From Flavobacteriaceae bacterium (lineage in GTDB: Bacteria > Bacteroidota > Bacteroidia > Flavobacteriales > Flavobacteriaceae): a stretch of 64,000 bases of DNA. The notes under the pieces were generated by a model. The model did not search any database, was not told where the DNA came from, and saw only the letters and a list, made by a program, of their open reading frames with translations. Both the position numbers and the translations under genes were made by a program. Positions within the stretch are counted from its first letter, which is position 1. Each line of letters begins with the position of its first letter. Location: NCBI GenBank assembly GCA_947488595.1, contig CANKZI010000013.1, positions 1 to 64,000 on the forward strand, given 5' to 3'. Of this stretch, positions 42,209 through 51,845 are shown piece after piece.

Positions 42209-42829
42209 TTAAAACACACTATTGTTCTTAAAAACATCGTCGTTGACTTCGTCTATATAATCCAAAACAGCATCTTTCCCGGTGCTTTCTGTAGCAGATG
42301 TTACAAAAAATTGTGGCATTTCGGCCCAATTGTTGGCCAACATCGATTTTTTGTAAGCCGCAACATGCGAATCAATTTTGGTTTTGCTGATTTTATCGGC
42401 TTTGGTAAAAATGATACAAAACGGAATTTCACTTTCACCCATATACGACATGAATTCGATGTCAATATTTTGCGCTTCATGGCGAATATCAATCAATACA
42501 AAAGCACAAACCAATTGCGCTCTTTTTTCGAAATAATCGGTAATAAATTGCTGAAAAACCGATTTTGTTTTTTTAGAAACTTTGGCATAACCATAGCCTG
42601 GTAAATCAACTAAAAACCAATTATTATTGATTTTAAAATGATTGATAAGTTGCGTTTTTCCGGGTCTTCCTGATGTTTTTGCCAAATTTTTATGGTTGGT
42701 CAACATATTGATTAACGACGATTTTCCAACGTTGGAACGACCAATAAAGGCATATTCTGGCAGTAAATCTTTCGGGCATTTGTCGACCTCAGAGTTGCTG
42801 ATAATGAACTCGGCAGTATTAATTTTCAT
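42209..42829 (-). CDS. engB: Ribosome biogenesis GTP-binding protein YihA/YsxC/EngB
   Basis: EYAFIGRSNVGKSSLINMLTNHKNLAKTSGRPGKTQLINHF...LVDLPGYGYAKVSK. Confidence 0.96.
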   Translation of the reverse strand: MKINTAEFIISNSEVDKCPKDLLPEYAFIGRSNVGKSSLINMLTNHKNLAKTSGRPGKTQLINHFKINNNWFLVDLPGYGYAKVSKKTKSVFQQFITDYFEKRAQLVCAFVLIDIRHEAQNIDIEFMSYMGESEIPFCIIFTKADKISKTKIDSHVAAYKKSMLANNWAEMPQFFVTSATESTGKDAVLDYIDEVNDDVFKNNSVF

Positions 42830-42853
42830 ATTTTTTGAAATCCAATCGGACCT

Positions 42854-43660
42854 TTACAATTTCATTTTTTTTAACCAATCATACATCAAATCATTAAATT
42901 CTTCTGGATGCTCCATCATGGCGGCATGACCACATTTGTCAATCCAATATAATGATGAATTGGGTAAAAGTTTGTCAAATTCTTCGGCCACTTCTGGCGG
43001 TGTAACCTTGTCGTTTTTACCCCAAATAATACAAGTGGGTACGTGCATTTTAGGCAAATCTTTTGCCATATTATGTCGAATAGCACTCTTTGCAATGGTC
43101 AATGTTTTAATCAATTTGATGCGGTCATTGGCCATCGAATATACTTCGTCAACAATATCTTTGGTAGCAACTTTTGGATCATAAAACACATCTTCTGCTT
43201 TTTTCTGAATGTAATCATAATCGCCTCTTCGTGGATAGCTATCGCCCATCGCGCTTTCATAAAGTCCCGAACTTCCTGTGATTACGAGCCCAAGCATCTT
43301 TTCTGGATACATTTTTGTATGGTACAAAGCAATGTGCCCGCCAAGTGAGTTGCCTAATAAAATAACCCGTTCAAAACCTTTATAGGTGATAAAATCTTTT
43401 ACATATCGGGCAAAGGCTTTGACGTTGGTTTTTAAAATATTCTGTGTGTAAATCGGCAATTCTGGAATTACAACTTTGTATCCTTTTGCAGGAAAAAAAT
43501 TAGCTACACCGTCAAAATTACTCAAACCGCCCATCAAACCGTGTAAAATGATAATTGGCGTTCCTTCTCCAGCTTCAAAATATTTGTATTTTCCTTCTTT
43601 TACGATGTCGTGTTCCATTGGTTTTTGGGCATTTTTGTTCCCGAATAGTCCGGACAACAA
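42854..43660 (-). CDS. Alpha/beta-hydrolase
   Basis: IILHGLMGGLSNFDGVANFF, GNSLGGHIALYH nucleophile elbow, KCGHAAMMEHPEEFN. Confidence 0.92.
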   Translation of the reverse strand: MLSGLFGNKNAQKPMEHDIVKEGKYKYFEAGEGTPIIILHGLMGGLSNFDGVANFFPAKGYKVVIPELPIYTQNILKTNVKAFARYVKDFITYKGFERVILLGNSLGGHIALYHTKMYPEKMLGLVITGSSGLYESAMGDSYPRRGDYDYIQKKAEDVFYDPKVATKDIVDEVYSMANDRIKLIKTLTIAKSAIRHNMAKDLPKMHVPTCIIWGKNDKVTPPEVAEEFDKLLPNSSLYWIDKCGHAAMMEHPEEFNDLMYDWLKKMKL

Positions 43661-43940
43661 ATATATGATTTTAAAGATAAAAACGAATTTTTCAGTGTTT
43701 TATTTGGATTTTTTATTGGGCTTATCTTGCAATCTCTTTTGTTTTTTGCACTCAAACAGAATAGTTTTTACAATAATTTTAAATTTAGGATTTAATCAAA
43801 TTGTAGCATGAAAACCCTTTTTTTTTGTCAATTTTTTTGGTTTTCAGTTTTTTTCTTAAACAATTATTAATGAAATATAACTTTCTGTAAGCGAAGATAT
43901 AAGGCTTTTTATTAGCAAGTGGTAAAACTTATTAACAAAG

Positions 43941-43970
43941 TGGATTTTTGTGGAGAATAGTGGAGAATAT
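43941..43970 (+). promoter_or_regulatory. Putative MraZ-box array upstream of mraZ
   Basis: Three direct repeats TGGATTTTTG-TGGAGAATAG-TGGAGAATAT with an exact 10-bp period, immediately upstream of -7-like TACATTTG (43975-43982). Confidence 0.65.
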
Positions 43971-44009
43971 TTTTTACATTTGTTCTTGTACAAATAAAAA
44001 GTCAATCCA

Positions 44010-44477
44010 TTGCAAACCATTATCGGAACATATGAATGTAAAGTCGATGACAAAGGGCGGTTATTGTTACCGGCGCCTTTGAAAAAGCAATTGTCTTTGC
44101 AAGACGGTTTTGTATTGAAACGGGCAGTTTTTCAGCCATGTTTGGAATTGTATCCGATGGCTGAGTGGAATTTGATGATGGCAAAAATCAACAAACTCAA
44201 TCGTTTTGTTAAGAAAAATAATGACTTTATACGAAGATTTACTGCTGGTGTGAAAATTGTCGAAATAGACAATTTAGGCCGTTTGCTCATCGCTAAAGAT
44301 TTGGTGGCTTTTGCCAATATTTCAAAAGATCTGGTTTTGTCTTCGGCAGTCAATATCGTCGAAATTTGGGATAAAACATTGTACGAAAAAGCAATTGACG
44401 AAACAACAATAGACTTTGGCGATTTGGCCGAAGACGTAATGGGTGATATAAACGAAGACGGCAATGGAATATCATAA
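44010..44477 (+). CDS. mraZ: Division/cell wall cluster transcriptional regulator MraZ (TTG start)
   Basis: GTYECKVDDKGRLLLPAPLKKQL; first gene of dcw cluster. Confidence 0.95.
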   Translation: MQTIIGTYECKVDDKGRLLLPAPLKKQLSLQDGFVLKRAVFQPCLELYPMAEWNLMMAKINKLNRFVKKNNDFIRRFTAGVKIVEIDNLGRLLIAKDLVAFANISKDLVLSSAVNIVEIWDKTLYEKAIDETTIDFGDLAEDVMGDINEDGNGIS

Positions 44478-45360
44478 TCCGGTTTTACTAATGCAATCGG
44501 TGCAAGGTTTGAATATCAAGCCCGACGGAATTTATGTTGACGTTACTTTTGGTGGCGGTGGTCATTCACGCGAAATATTAAAAAAACTAGGGCCAAACGG
44601 TAAATTGTTTGCTTTCGACCAAGATGAAGATGCGTTGGAAAATGTGATAGAAGACGACAGATTTACGCTAATCAACGAAAATTTCAGGTTTATAAAAAGA
44701 TTTTTAAGGTTTTTTAATGTGCGTAATGTTGACGGAATTCTAGCCGATTTAGGCGTTTCATCGCACCAATTTGATGTTGCAGAACGGGGTTTTTCTACAC
44801 GTTTTGATGCCGAATTGGATATGCGAATGAGTCAAAGAAATGATCTGAATGCTTTTCGAGTTGTCAATGAGTACGACGAAGCGAACTTGAAAAGGGTTTT
44901 TCTTGACTATGGTGAATTAAAAAATGCACCCGCTATCGCAAGAGTGATTTTAGAAGCAAGAGCAATCACGCCGATTAAAAATACAGAACAGTTAAAAATA
45001 GTTTTAAGCCGATTTTTACCCGCTCATAAAAGCCATAAAATTTTGGCGCAAATGTACCAAGCCATTCGCATTGAAGTAAACCAAGAAATGGATGTTTTAA
45101 AAGAATTTTTAGAACAATCACTTGATATTTTAAATGCAAACGGACGATTAAGCGTGATTTCGTACCATTCTCTAGAAGACCGGTTGGTAAAAAGATACAT
45201 CAAAAACGGTCTTTTTGAAGGTGAACCTGAACGTGATTTTTATGGCAATTTTTCGGTTCCCTTTAAAACAATCGGAAAATTAATTGTTCCTGATAACAAC
45301 GAAATAAAAATAAACAATAGAGCAAGAAGCGCCAAATTGCGCATTGCTGAGAAAGTCTGA
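44464..45360 (+). CDS. rsmH: 16S rRNA (cytosine(1402)-N(4))-methyltransferase
   Basis: EYHNPVLLMQSVQGLNIKPDGIYVDVTFGGGGHSREIL; ISYHSLEDRLVKRYIK. Confidence 0.97.
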   Translation: MEYHNPVLLMQSVQGLNIKPDGIYVDVTFGGGGHSREILKKLGPNGKLFAFDQDEDALENVIEDDRFTLINENFRFIKRFLRFFNVRNVDGILADLGVSSHQFDVAERGFSTRFDAELDMRMSQRNDLNAFRVVNEYDEANLKRVFLDYGELKNAPAIARVILEARAITPIKNTEQLKIVLSRFLPAHKSHKILAQMYQAIRIEVNQEMDVLKEFLEQSLDILNANGRLSVISYHSLEDRLVKRYIKNGLFEGEPERDFYGNFSVPFKTIGKLIVPDNNEIKINNRARSAKLRIAEKV

Positions 45361-45411
45361 TTTGACGAGTACAAAAATGTTCAATGACTTTGTGTCTTAC
45401 AACAAAAATAT

Positions 45412-45756
45412 ATGAAAGGCGGTATTTATAATCTATTAAAAGCAAGATTTTTAGTCAACGAAGACGCTACAAAAAATTGGCGGTTTATCGTTTTCTTGAT
45501 TGTATTGGCGATAATAATGATTGCCAATACCAATCATTATGAACAAAAAATATTTAGGATTAAAGAATTAACCAATGAAGTTAATGAGTTGCGGTCGGAA
45601 TTTGTGGATTGCCGTTCTCAATTAATGAAACTCCGAATGGAATCAACCGTAGCAGATAAGATGGTTCAAAAGAAAATTTTTCCATCATCGGTACCACCAG
45701 TAAAAATAAAAGTCATAAAAGAAGAAGAGAAAAGCTATTTCAAAAAATTATGGTAG
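45412..45756 (+). CDS. ftsL: FtsL-like cell division protein
   Basis: 114 aa, one TM helix plus coiled coil, between rsmH and ftsI. Confidence 0.85.
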   Translation: MKGGIYNLLKARFLVNEDATKNWRFIVFLIVLAIIMIANTNHYEQKIFRIKELTNEVNELRSEFVDCRSQLMKLRMESTVADKMVQKKIFPSSVPPVKIKVIKEEEKSYFKKLW

Positions 45757-47744
45757 AAGATAAAACAGTCACTTACCGAATCTATCTCGTTGCTGTTGTC
45801 ATATTTGTTATGGCATGCGCAATTGTGGTAAAACTCACTAATATTCAGTGGGTTGAAGGTGATTATTATCGAAAATTGGCCAAAGAAAGAACCGTTAGAA
45901 ATTTTGTAATTCCTGCCAATAAAGGTAATTTGTATTCAGCAGATGGGAGTTTGTTGGCAACTTCAATTCCAAATTATACCATTCGTTTTGATGCAATGGC
46001 GCCAACAAAAGAAGACTTTAAAAAATACATTCAGCCGTTATCAGATTCTCTTTCTTTGTTTTTAGATAAACCTCAAGGCTATTATTATACGCAACTTACA
46101 AAAGCCAGAAACAACAAAAACAGGTTTTATTTGGTCGCAAGAGATTTGAGTTACACCGAATATATGAAAATCAAAAGTTTTCCGCTTTTCGAAAAAGGAG
46201 CTTACAAAGGTGGCATTATTGTCGATCAAAAAACAGTAAGGGAACATCCTATCGGGAAAATTGCTGAACGTACTATAGGTTACGAAAGAATTGACGAAAA
46301 TGGAAAGTCCCGAGAAGCTGGAATTGAAGGGGCTTATAGCAAATACTTGAACGGAAAAGACGGCAAAATTTTAAAACAAAAAATCGCTAAGGGACAATGG
46401 AAGCCGTTGCGCGATAACAACGAAGTGGAGCCACAAGATGGCTACGACGTGATTTCGACCATTGATGTCTACATTCAGGATATCGCACACCATGCATTGT
46501 TGAAACAATTAGAATACTATTCGGCTGATCACGGTTGTGTGGTGGTGATGGAAACCAAAACAGGACAAATAAAAGCCATTTCTAACCTCGGAAAAGATGG
46601 TGATGGCGCGTATTATGAAAAATTAAATTATGCTGTGGGCGAATCACATGAACCTGGTTCCACTTTTAAACTAATCGATTTAATCGCTTTGTTAGATGAT
46701 AATGTTGCCGATACAAGTGATGTTTATGACAGTAAAGGTGGGGTAATTACCTTTAGTGGAAAATCGGTTAAAGACTCAAACAAATCAGGTTACGGAAAAA
46801 TTTCATTAGCACGTGGTTTCGAAGTTTCGTCCAATACGATTATGGTCCAGGCCGTTTACAACAAGTATAAAAATAATCCCAAAAAATTTGTGGATAGAAT
46901 CAACAGTTACGGTTTGAATAAAAAATTAGGATTGCCATTTGAAGGCGAAGGTATTCCTAAAATACCATATCCATCAGATAAAAACTGGTCCGGTATTTCA
47001 TTGCCTTGGATGGCGTTTGGATATGGAGTTTCAGTTACGCCATTGCAAACTTTGTCTTTGTATAATGCTGTGGCGAACAATGGCGAAATGGTGAAGCCCA
47101 TTTTTGTAAGCGAAATAAAAGAATGGAATAAAACCATTAAAAAATTTGATAAAGAAGTCATTAATCCAAGTATCTGTTCTCAGGAAACCATCAATAAAGT
47201 AAAAGATGTTTTGGCCAACGTAGTAAAAAAAGGCACAGGAAAAAGTCTTTATTCTAAAGATTTTTCAATGGCAGGAAAAACAGGAACTGCACAAGTAAAT
47301 TATAACAAAGGCGAAGGAAAATTATATTATGCCTCTTCGTTTGTTGGTTATTTTCCGGCAGACCAACCCAAATATTCGTGCATTGTCGTGGTACACAAAC
47401 CTAATGTTGCTCAAGGTTATTATGGCGCCGACGTAGCTGGACCAGTTTTCAAAAGAATTGCGCAAAAGATTTTTACGGATTCGCCATCTACTAACGAAAT
47501 CAAAAATTTAAAAAAGAAAAATAGCTTTCAAGATAAAAATTACAATAGCTATTATACCAAAGTTGAAACGAAAAACAATTTGATACCAAACGTAAAAGGA
47601 ATGGCCGGAATGGATGCGGTCGCTTTGTTAGAAAATCTGAAAATGAAAGTAAAAGTAATCGGCATCGGTAAAGTCAAAAATCAGTCGCTAAATCCAGGCG
47701 AAAGATTAGAAAAAAACAAAATCATAATACTTGAATTATCGTGA
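45750..47744 (+). CDS. ftsI: Penicillin-binding protein (FtsI/SpoVD-type) with C-terminal PASTA domain
   Basis: Transpeptidase motifs EPGSTFKLI, SSN, AGKTGTAQV; PASTA-like NLIPNVKGMAGMDAVALLENLKMKVKVIGIGKV. Confidence 0.95.
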   Translation: MVEDKTVTYRIYLVAVVIFVMACAIVVKLTNIQWVEGDYYRKLAKERTVRNFVIPANKGNLYSADGSLLATSIPNYTIRFDAMAPTKEDFKKYIQPLSDSLSLFLDKPQGYYYTQLTKARNNKNRFYLVARDLSYTEYMKIKSFPLFEKGAYKGGIIVDQKTVREHPIGKIAERTIGYERIDENGKSREAGIEGAYSKYLNGKDGKILKQKIAKGQWKPLRDNNEVEPQDGYDVISTIDVYIQDIAHHALLKQLEYYSADHGCVVVMETKTGQIKAISNLGKDGDGAYYEKLNYAVGESHEPGSTFKLIDLIALLDDNVADTSDVYDSKGGVITFSGKSVKDSNKSGYGKISLARGFEVSSNTIMVQAVYNKYKNNPKKFVDRINSYGLNKKLGLPFEGEGIPKIPYPSDKNWSGISLPWMAFGYGVSVTPLQTLSLYNAVANNGEMVKPIFVSEIKEWNKTIKKFDKEVINPSICSQETINKVKDVLANVVKKGTGKSLYSKDFSMAGKTGTAQVNYNKGEGKLYYASSFVGYFPADQPKYSCIVVVHKPNVAQGYYGADVAGPVFKRIAQKIFTDSPSTNEIKNLKKKNSFQDKNYNSYYTKVETKNNLIPNVKGMAGMDAVALLENLKMKVKVIGIGKVKNQSLNPGERLEKNKIIILELS

Positions 47745-49204
47745 TTATCCTTAAAGACATATTATATAAAGTCAATATCGAAGCGGTAAAAGGTAATACA
47801 GATATTGCTATTGACAAAATTGATTTCGATTCCAGAAACATTGTAGATAACGATGTTTTTGTAGCGATTCGCGGCGCTGTTTCTGACGGTCATGACTATA
47901 TTGAAACCGCCATTAAAAATGGGGCTATTGCAGTTATTTGTAATGCTTTTCCGCAAACGATTGAGGCTGGTGTCACCTATGTTCAAGTAAAAGACACCAA
48001 TAAAACGCTGGCTTTTATGGCGGCCAATTATTACCAAAATCCATCACAAAAGTTAAAATTAATTGGTATTACTGGTACAAATGGCAAAACAACAATTGCC
48101 TCTTTACTATACCAATTGTTCAAAAATGCAGGTTTTAAAGTCGGTTTAATTTCAACAGTAAGGATTCTAGTTGACGAAATCGAATACAAAGCAACACATA
48201 CGACACCAGATTCGTTGACCATAAATCATTATTTGCAAGCAATGAATGATGCCGGTGTTACGTATTGTTTTATGGAAGTAAGTTCACATGGCATTCATCA
48301 AAAGCGAACCGAAGCGTTACATTTTGCCGGTGGCGTGTTTACCAATTTGTCACACGATCACTTGGATTATCATCCTACTTTTTCCGATTATCGCGATGTT
48401 AAAAAATCTTTTTTCGACCATTTGCCAAAAACAGCTTTTGCGTTGACCAATATCGATGATAAAAATGGTTTGCTGATGTTGCAAAATACTGTGGCAAAAA
48501 AATGTACGTATGCGCTAAAATCGTATGCCGATTATAAAGCACAAATTCTAGAAAACCAACTTTCGGGTTTGTTGTTAAAAATCAATGACAACGAAGTTTG
48601 GGTGCGATTAATCGGCACCTTTAATGCCTATAATCTAATGGCTATTTATGGCACTGCTGTTGAACTTGGCTTGGATCATTTTGAGGTTTTACGCATGTTA
48701 TCTGAGTTAGAAAGTGTTTCAGGACGTTTTCAATTTGTCATTTCGAATAATAAAATTACTGCCATCGTCGATTATGCGCACACTCCAGATGCCTTAGAAA
48801 ACGTGCTCAATACGATCAATGATATCCGAACCAAAAACGAACAATTGATTACTGTTGTTGGCTGTGGAGGCAATCGAGATACCACCAAGCGACCAGTAAT
48901 GGCGAATATTGCATCTAATTTAAGTGATAAGTTGATCATTACGTCAGACAATCCAAGAAACGAAAATCCCGAAGCTATTATTGCCCAAATGGAAGAAGGT
49001 GTTGCGGCTCAGAACTTTAAAAAAACAATCGCTATAACCGACAGAAGGCAAGCCATTAAAACAGCTTGTCAATTGGCCAATCCCAATGATATCATTTTGA
49101 TTGCTGGAAAAGGTCACGAAACTTACCAGGAAATTCAAGGTGTACGCTATGATTTTGATGATATGAAAATTGTAAAAGAACTTTTAGAACAACTCAATAA
49201 ATAG
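47741..49204 (+). CDS. murE: UDP-N-acetylmuramoyl-L-alanyl-D-glutamate--2,6-diaminopimelate ligase (GTG start)
   Basis: ITGTNGKTTIASLLYQLF; TSDNPRNENPEAII DAP-type motif. Confidence 0.96.
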   Translation: MIILKDILYKVNIEAVKGNTDIAIDKIDFDSRNIVDNDVFVAIRGAVSDGHDYIETAIKNGAIAVICNAFPQTIEAGVTYVQVKDTNKTLAFMAANYYQNPSQKLKLIGITGTNGKTTIASLLYQLFKNAGFKVGLISTVRILVDEIEYKATHTTPDSLTINHYLQAMNDAGVTYCFMEVSSHGIHQKRTEALHFAGGVFTNLSHDHLDYHPTFSDYRDVKKSFFDHLPKTAFALTNIDDKNGLLMLQNTVAKKCTYALKSYADYKAQILENQLSGLLLKINDNEVWVRLIGTFNAYNLMAIYGTAVELGLDHFEVLRMLSELESVSGRFQFVISNNKITAIVDYAHTPDALENVLNTINDIRTKNEQLITVVGCGGNRDTTKRPVMANIASNLSDKLIITSDNPRNENPEAIIAQMEEGVAAQNFKKTIAITDRRQAIKTACQLANPNDIILIAGKGHETYQEIQGVRYDFDDMKIVKELLEQLNK

Positions 49205-49210
49205 AAGCTT

Positions 49211-50437
49211 ATGTTGTATTATTTATTTGATTATCTGCACAATATGCTGAACGTTCCTGGAACAGGCGTTTTTCAATATATTACTTTTCGCTCCGCACTA
49301 GCAGTTATACTATCGCTAGCAATTTCGACCATTTTCGGAAAACGAATCATCAATTTCTTGAGAAACCAACAGGTAGGTGAAACCGTACGCGAATTGGGTT
49401 TAGCGGGTCAAAATGAAAAAGCAGGAACACCAACAATGGGTGGATTGATAATCATTATTGCAACTTTGATTCCGGTGCTGTTGCTGACTAAACTCGATAA
49501 CATTTATATTATTTTGTTGATTGTGACCACTTTATGGATGGGAACAATCGGTTTTATAGATGACTACATTAAGATTTTCAAAAAAGACAAACAAGGATTA
49601 AAGGGCATTTTCAAAGTCATCGGACAAGTGGGACTCGGAATAATAGTTGGTTCGGTTTTGTATCTGCATCCAGGTGTAACCATACGAGAAGACGGCGCAT
49701 CATCTTATACTTACAAATCCAATGCAAATGTAATCAACACAATGCCTTTGGAAGAAAAGTCAACGGCAACAACAATTCCGTTTTTCAAAAATAATGAGTT
49801 TGATTATGCCGAAATATTGGCTTGGACCGGCGAAGGTTATCAAAATTGGGCCTGGCTGATTTTTATTCCGATTGTCATCTTCATTATTACTGCCGTTTCA
49901 AATGGAGCCAATCTTACCGATGGCATCGATGGTTTGGCAGCAGGAACTTCAGCCATATCGGTCATCGCATTAGGGATTTTCACTTTTGTTTCAGGTAATA
50001 TAATTTTTTCGAGTTATCTCAATATTATGTACATACCCAATTCGGGCGAGATGACGGTTTTTATAGCCGCTTTTGTTGGGGCTTTGGTTGGATTTTTGTG
50101 GTACAATTCATATCCAGCCACTGTTTTTATGGGCGATACCGGAAGTTTAACCATTGGTGGTATAATTGCGGTTTTGGCAATTTCGGTTAGAAAAGAAATG
50201 TTGATTCCATTATTGTGTGGGATATTTTTGGTCGAAAATTTGTCGGTCATACTACAGGTCAGCTATTTTAAATATTCAAAAAAACGTTTTGGTGAAGGCC
50301 GCCGTATTTTTTTAATGTCGCCGTTGCACCACCATTATCAAAAAAAGGGATACCACGAAAGTAAGATTGTAACGCGTTTTTGGATTGTCGGAATTTTATT
50401 GGCAATTCTCTCTATCGTAACCTTAAAATTGCGATAG
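49211..50437 (+). CDS. mraY: Phospho-N-acetylmuramoyl-pentapeptide-transferase
   Basis: [58 protein letters not shown]. Confidence 0.97.
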   Translation: MLYYLFDYLHNMLNVPGTGVFQYITFRSALAVILSLAISTIFGKRIINFLRNQQVGETVRELGLAGQNEKAGTPTMGGLIIIIATLIPVLLLTKLDNIYIILLIVTTLWMGTIGFIDDYIKIFKKDKQGLKGIFKVIGQVGLGIIVGSVLYLHPGVTIREDGASSYTYKSNANVINTMPLEEKSTATTIPFFKNNEFDYAEILAWTGEGYQNWAWLIFIPIVIFIITAVSNGANLTDGIDGLAAGTSAISVIALGIFTFVSGNIIFSSYLNIMYIPNSGEMTVFIAAFVGALVGFLWYNSYPATVFMGDTGSLTIGGIIAVLAISVRKEMLIPLLCGIFLVENLSVILQVSYFKYSKKRFGEGRRIFLMSPLHHHYQKKGYHESKIVTRFWIVGILLAILSIVTLKLR

Positions 50438-51772
50438 ATGCAACGATTAGTAATTCTGGGTGGAGGCGAAAGTGGTGTTGGTACTGCAATACTGGGGAAA
50501 CAAAAAGGATATGATGTTTTTGTTTCTGATTTCGGAAAAATAAAAACGCAGTACAAAGACGTTCTTACTATTAATGCAATTGCTTGGGAAGAAGAAATGC
50601 ATACCGAAGCGCTGATTTTGAATGCCGATGTAGTGATGAAGAGTCCCGGAATTCCAGATAAAGTTGCTATAGTAAAAAAATTGACGGAGAAAAACATTCC
50701 GGTGATTTCAGAAATTGAATTTGCTTTTCCTTTTACCGACGCAACAATTATCGGAATTACTGGTAGTAATGGCAAAACCACAACGACAATGTTGACCTAC
50801 CATTTATTGCAATCGGCAGGATTAAATGTGGGTCTTGGGGGCAATATCGGAAAAAGTTTTGCCTGGCAAGTTGCCGATGAAGATTTTGAAGTATATGTGC
50901 TAGAAATAAGTAGTTTTCAGTTGGATGGTTGTTACAATTTCAAACCTCATATCGCATTAATTACCAATATAAGCCCAGATCATTTAGACAGGTACGAATA
51001 CAAATATGAAAATTACATCGCATCAAAATTTAGAATAACGCAACAACAAACCAATGCCGACTACATCATTTATGACGATGACGATGAAGCCACGAGCAAT
51101 TGGTTTAATAACAATACAACAAATGCTCAGAAAGTACCATTCTCAATTGCAAAACAATTACAAAATGGCGCATCAATTAAAGAAAAAACAATGAAAATTA
51201 ACATCAAAGACGACGAATTTATTATGGATACAAGCCACTTAGCTCTTGAAGGAAAACACAATCTTAAAAACGCAATGGCTGCTGCTTCAATTGCACAATT
51301 GATGAAAATCAGGAAGGAAACGATACGCGAAAGTCTTTCCAATTTTCAAGGCGTTGCCCACCGCTTAGAGAAAGTGCTTAAAATTCAAAATGTGCAATAC
51401 ATTAATGATTCAAAAGCTACTAATGTCAATGCTGCTTTTTTTGCGTTAGATAGTATGAATGTGCCAACAGTTTGGATTGTCGGTGGTGTTGACAAAGGAA
51501 ATGATTATGACGAGTTGATGTCTTTGGTTCGTGAGAAAGTAAAAGCCATTGTTTGTCTTGGTGTCGATAACAAAAAAATCATCGATGCTTTTGGCAATGT
51601 TGTCGATGTGATGATTGAAGTTGACAATATGAATGACGCCGTGCGCATGTCACAAAGATTGGCAGAAAAAGGCGATGCTGTATTGCTGTCGCCAGCTTGT
51701 GCAAGTTTCGATTTGTTCGAAAATTACGAAGACCGAGGCAATCAATTTAAAAGAGCAGTTCAAAATTTATAA
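50438..51772 (+). CDS. murD: UDP-N-acetylmuramoylalanine--D-glutamate ligase
   Basis: VILGGGESGVGTA, ITGSNGKTTTTML, YINDSKATNVNAAFFAL, LLSPACASFDLFENYEDRGNQF. Confidence 0.97.
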   Translation: MQRLVILGGGESGVGTAILGKQKGYDVFVSDFGKIKTQYKDVLTINAIAWEEEMHTEALILNADVVMKSPGIPDKVAIVKKLTEKNIPVISEIEFAFPFTDATIIGITGSNGKTTTTMLTYHLLQSAGLNVGLGGNIGKSFAWQVADEDFEVYVLEISSFQLDGCYNFKPHIALITNISPDHLDRYEYKYENYIASKFRITQQQTNADYIIYDDDDEATSNWFNNNTTNAQKVPFSIAKQLQNGASIKEKTMKINIKDDEFIMDTSHLALEGKHNLKNAMAAASIAQLMKIRKETIRESLSNFQGVAHRLEKVLKIQNVQYINDSKATNVNAAFFALDSMNVPTVWIVGGVDKGNDYDELMSLVREKVKAIVCLGVDNKKIIDAFGNVVDVMIEVDNMNDAVRMSQRLAEKGDAVLLSPACASFDLFENYEDRGNQFKRAVQNL

Positions 51773-51810
51773 TCAAAGCGGTTCAAGTTTTTAGGTTAAT
51801 GGATCAATTC

Positions 51811-51838
51811 CAAAACCCAAAACCCAAAACCCAAAACC
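51811..51838. repeat. Heptanucleotide tandem repeat (CAAAACC)x4
   Basis: Four perfect consecutive CAAAACC units between murD and ftsW. Confidence 0.95.
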
Positions 51839-51845
51839 TAGAAGT

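Noticed and set aside
50338-50781. 147-aa minus ORF across the mraY/murD junction
   Set aside because: Antisense to two unambiguous dcw genes; no family resemblance.
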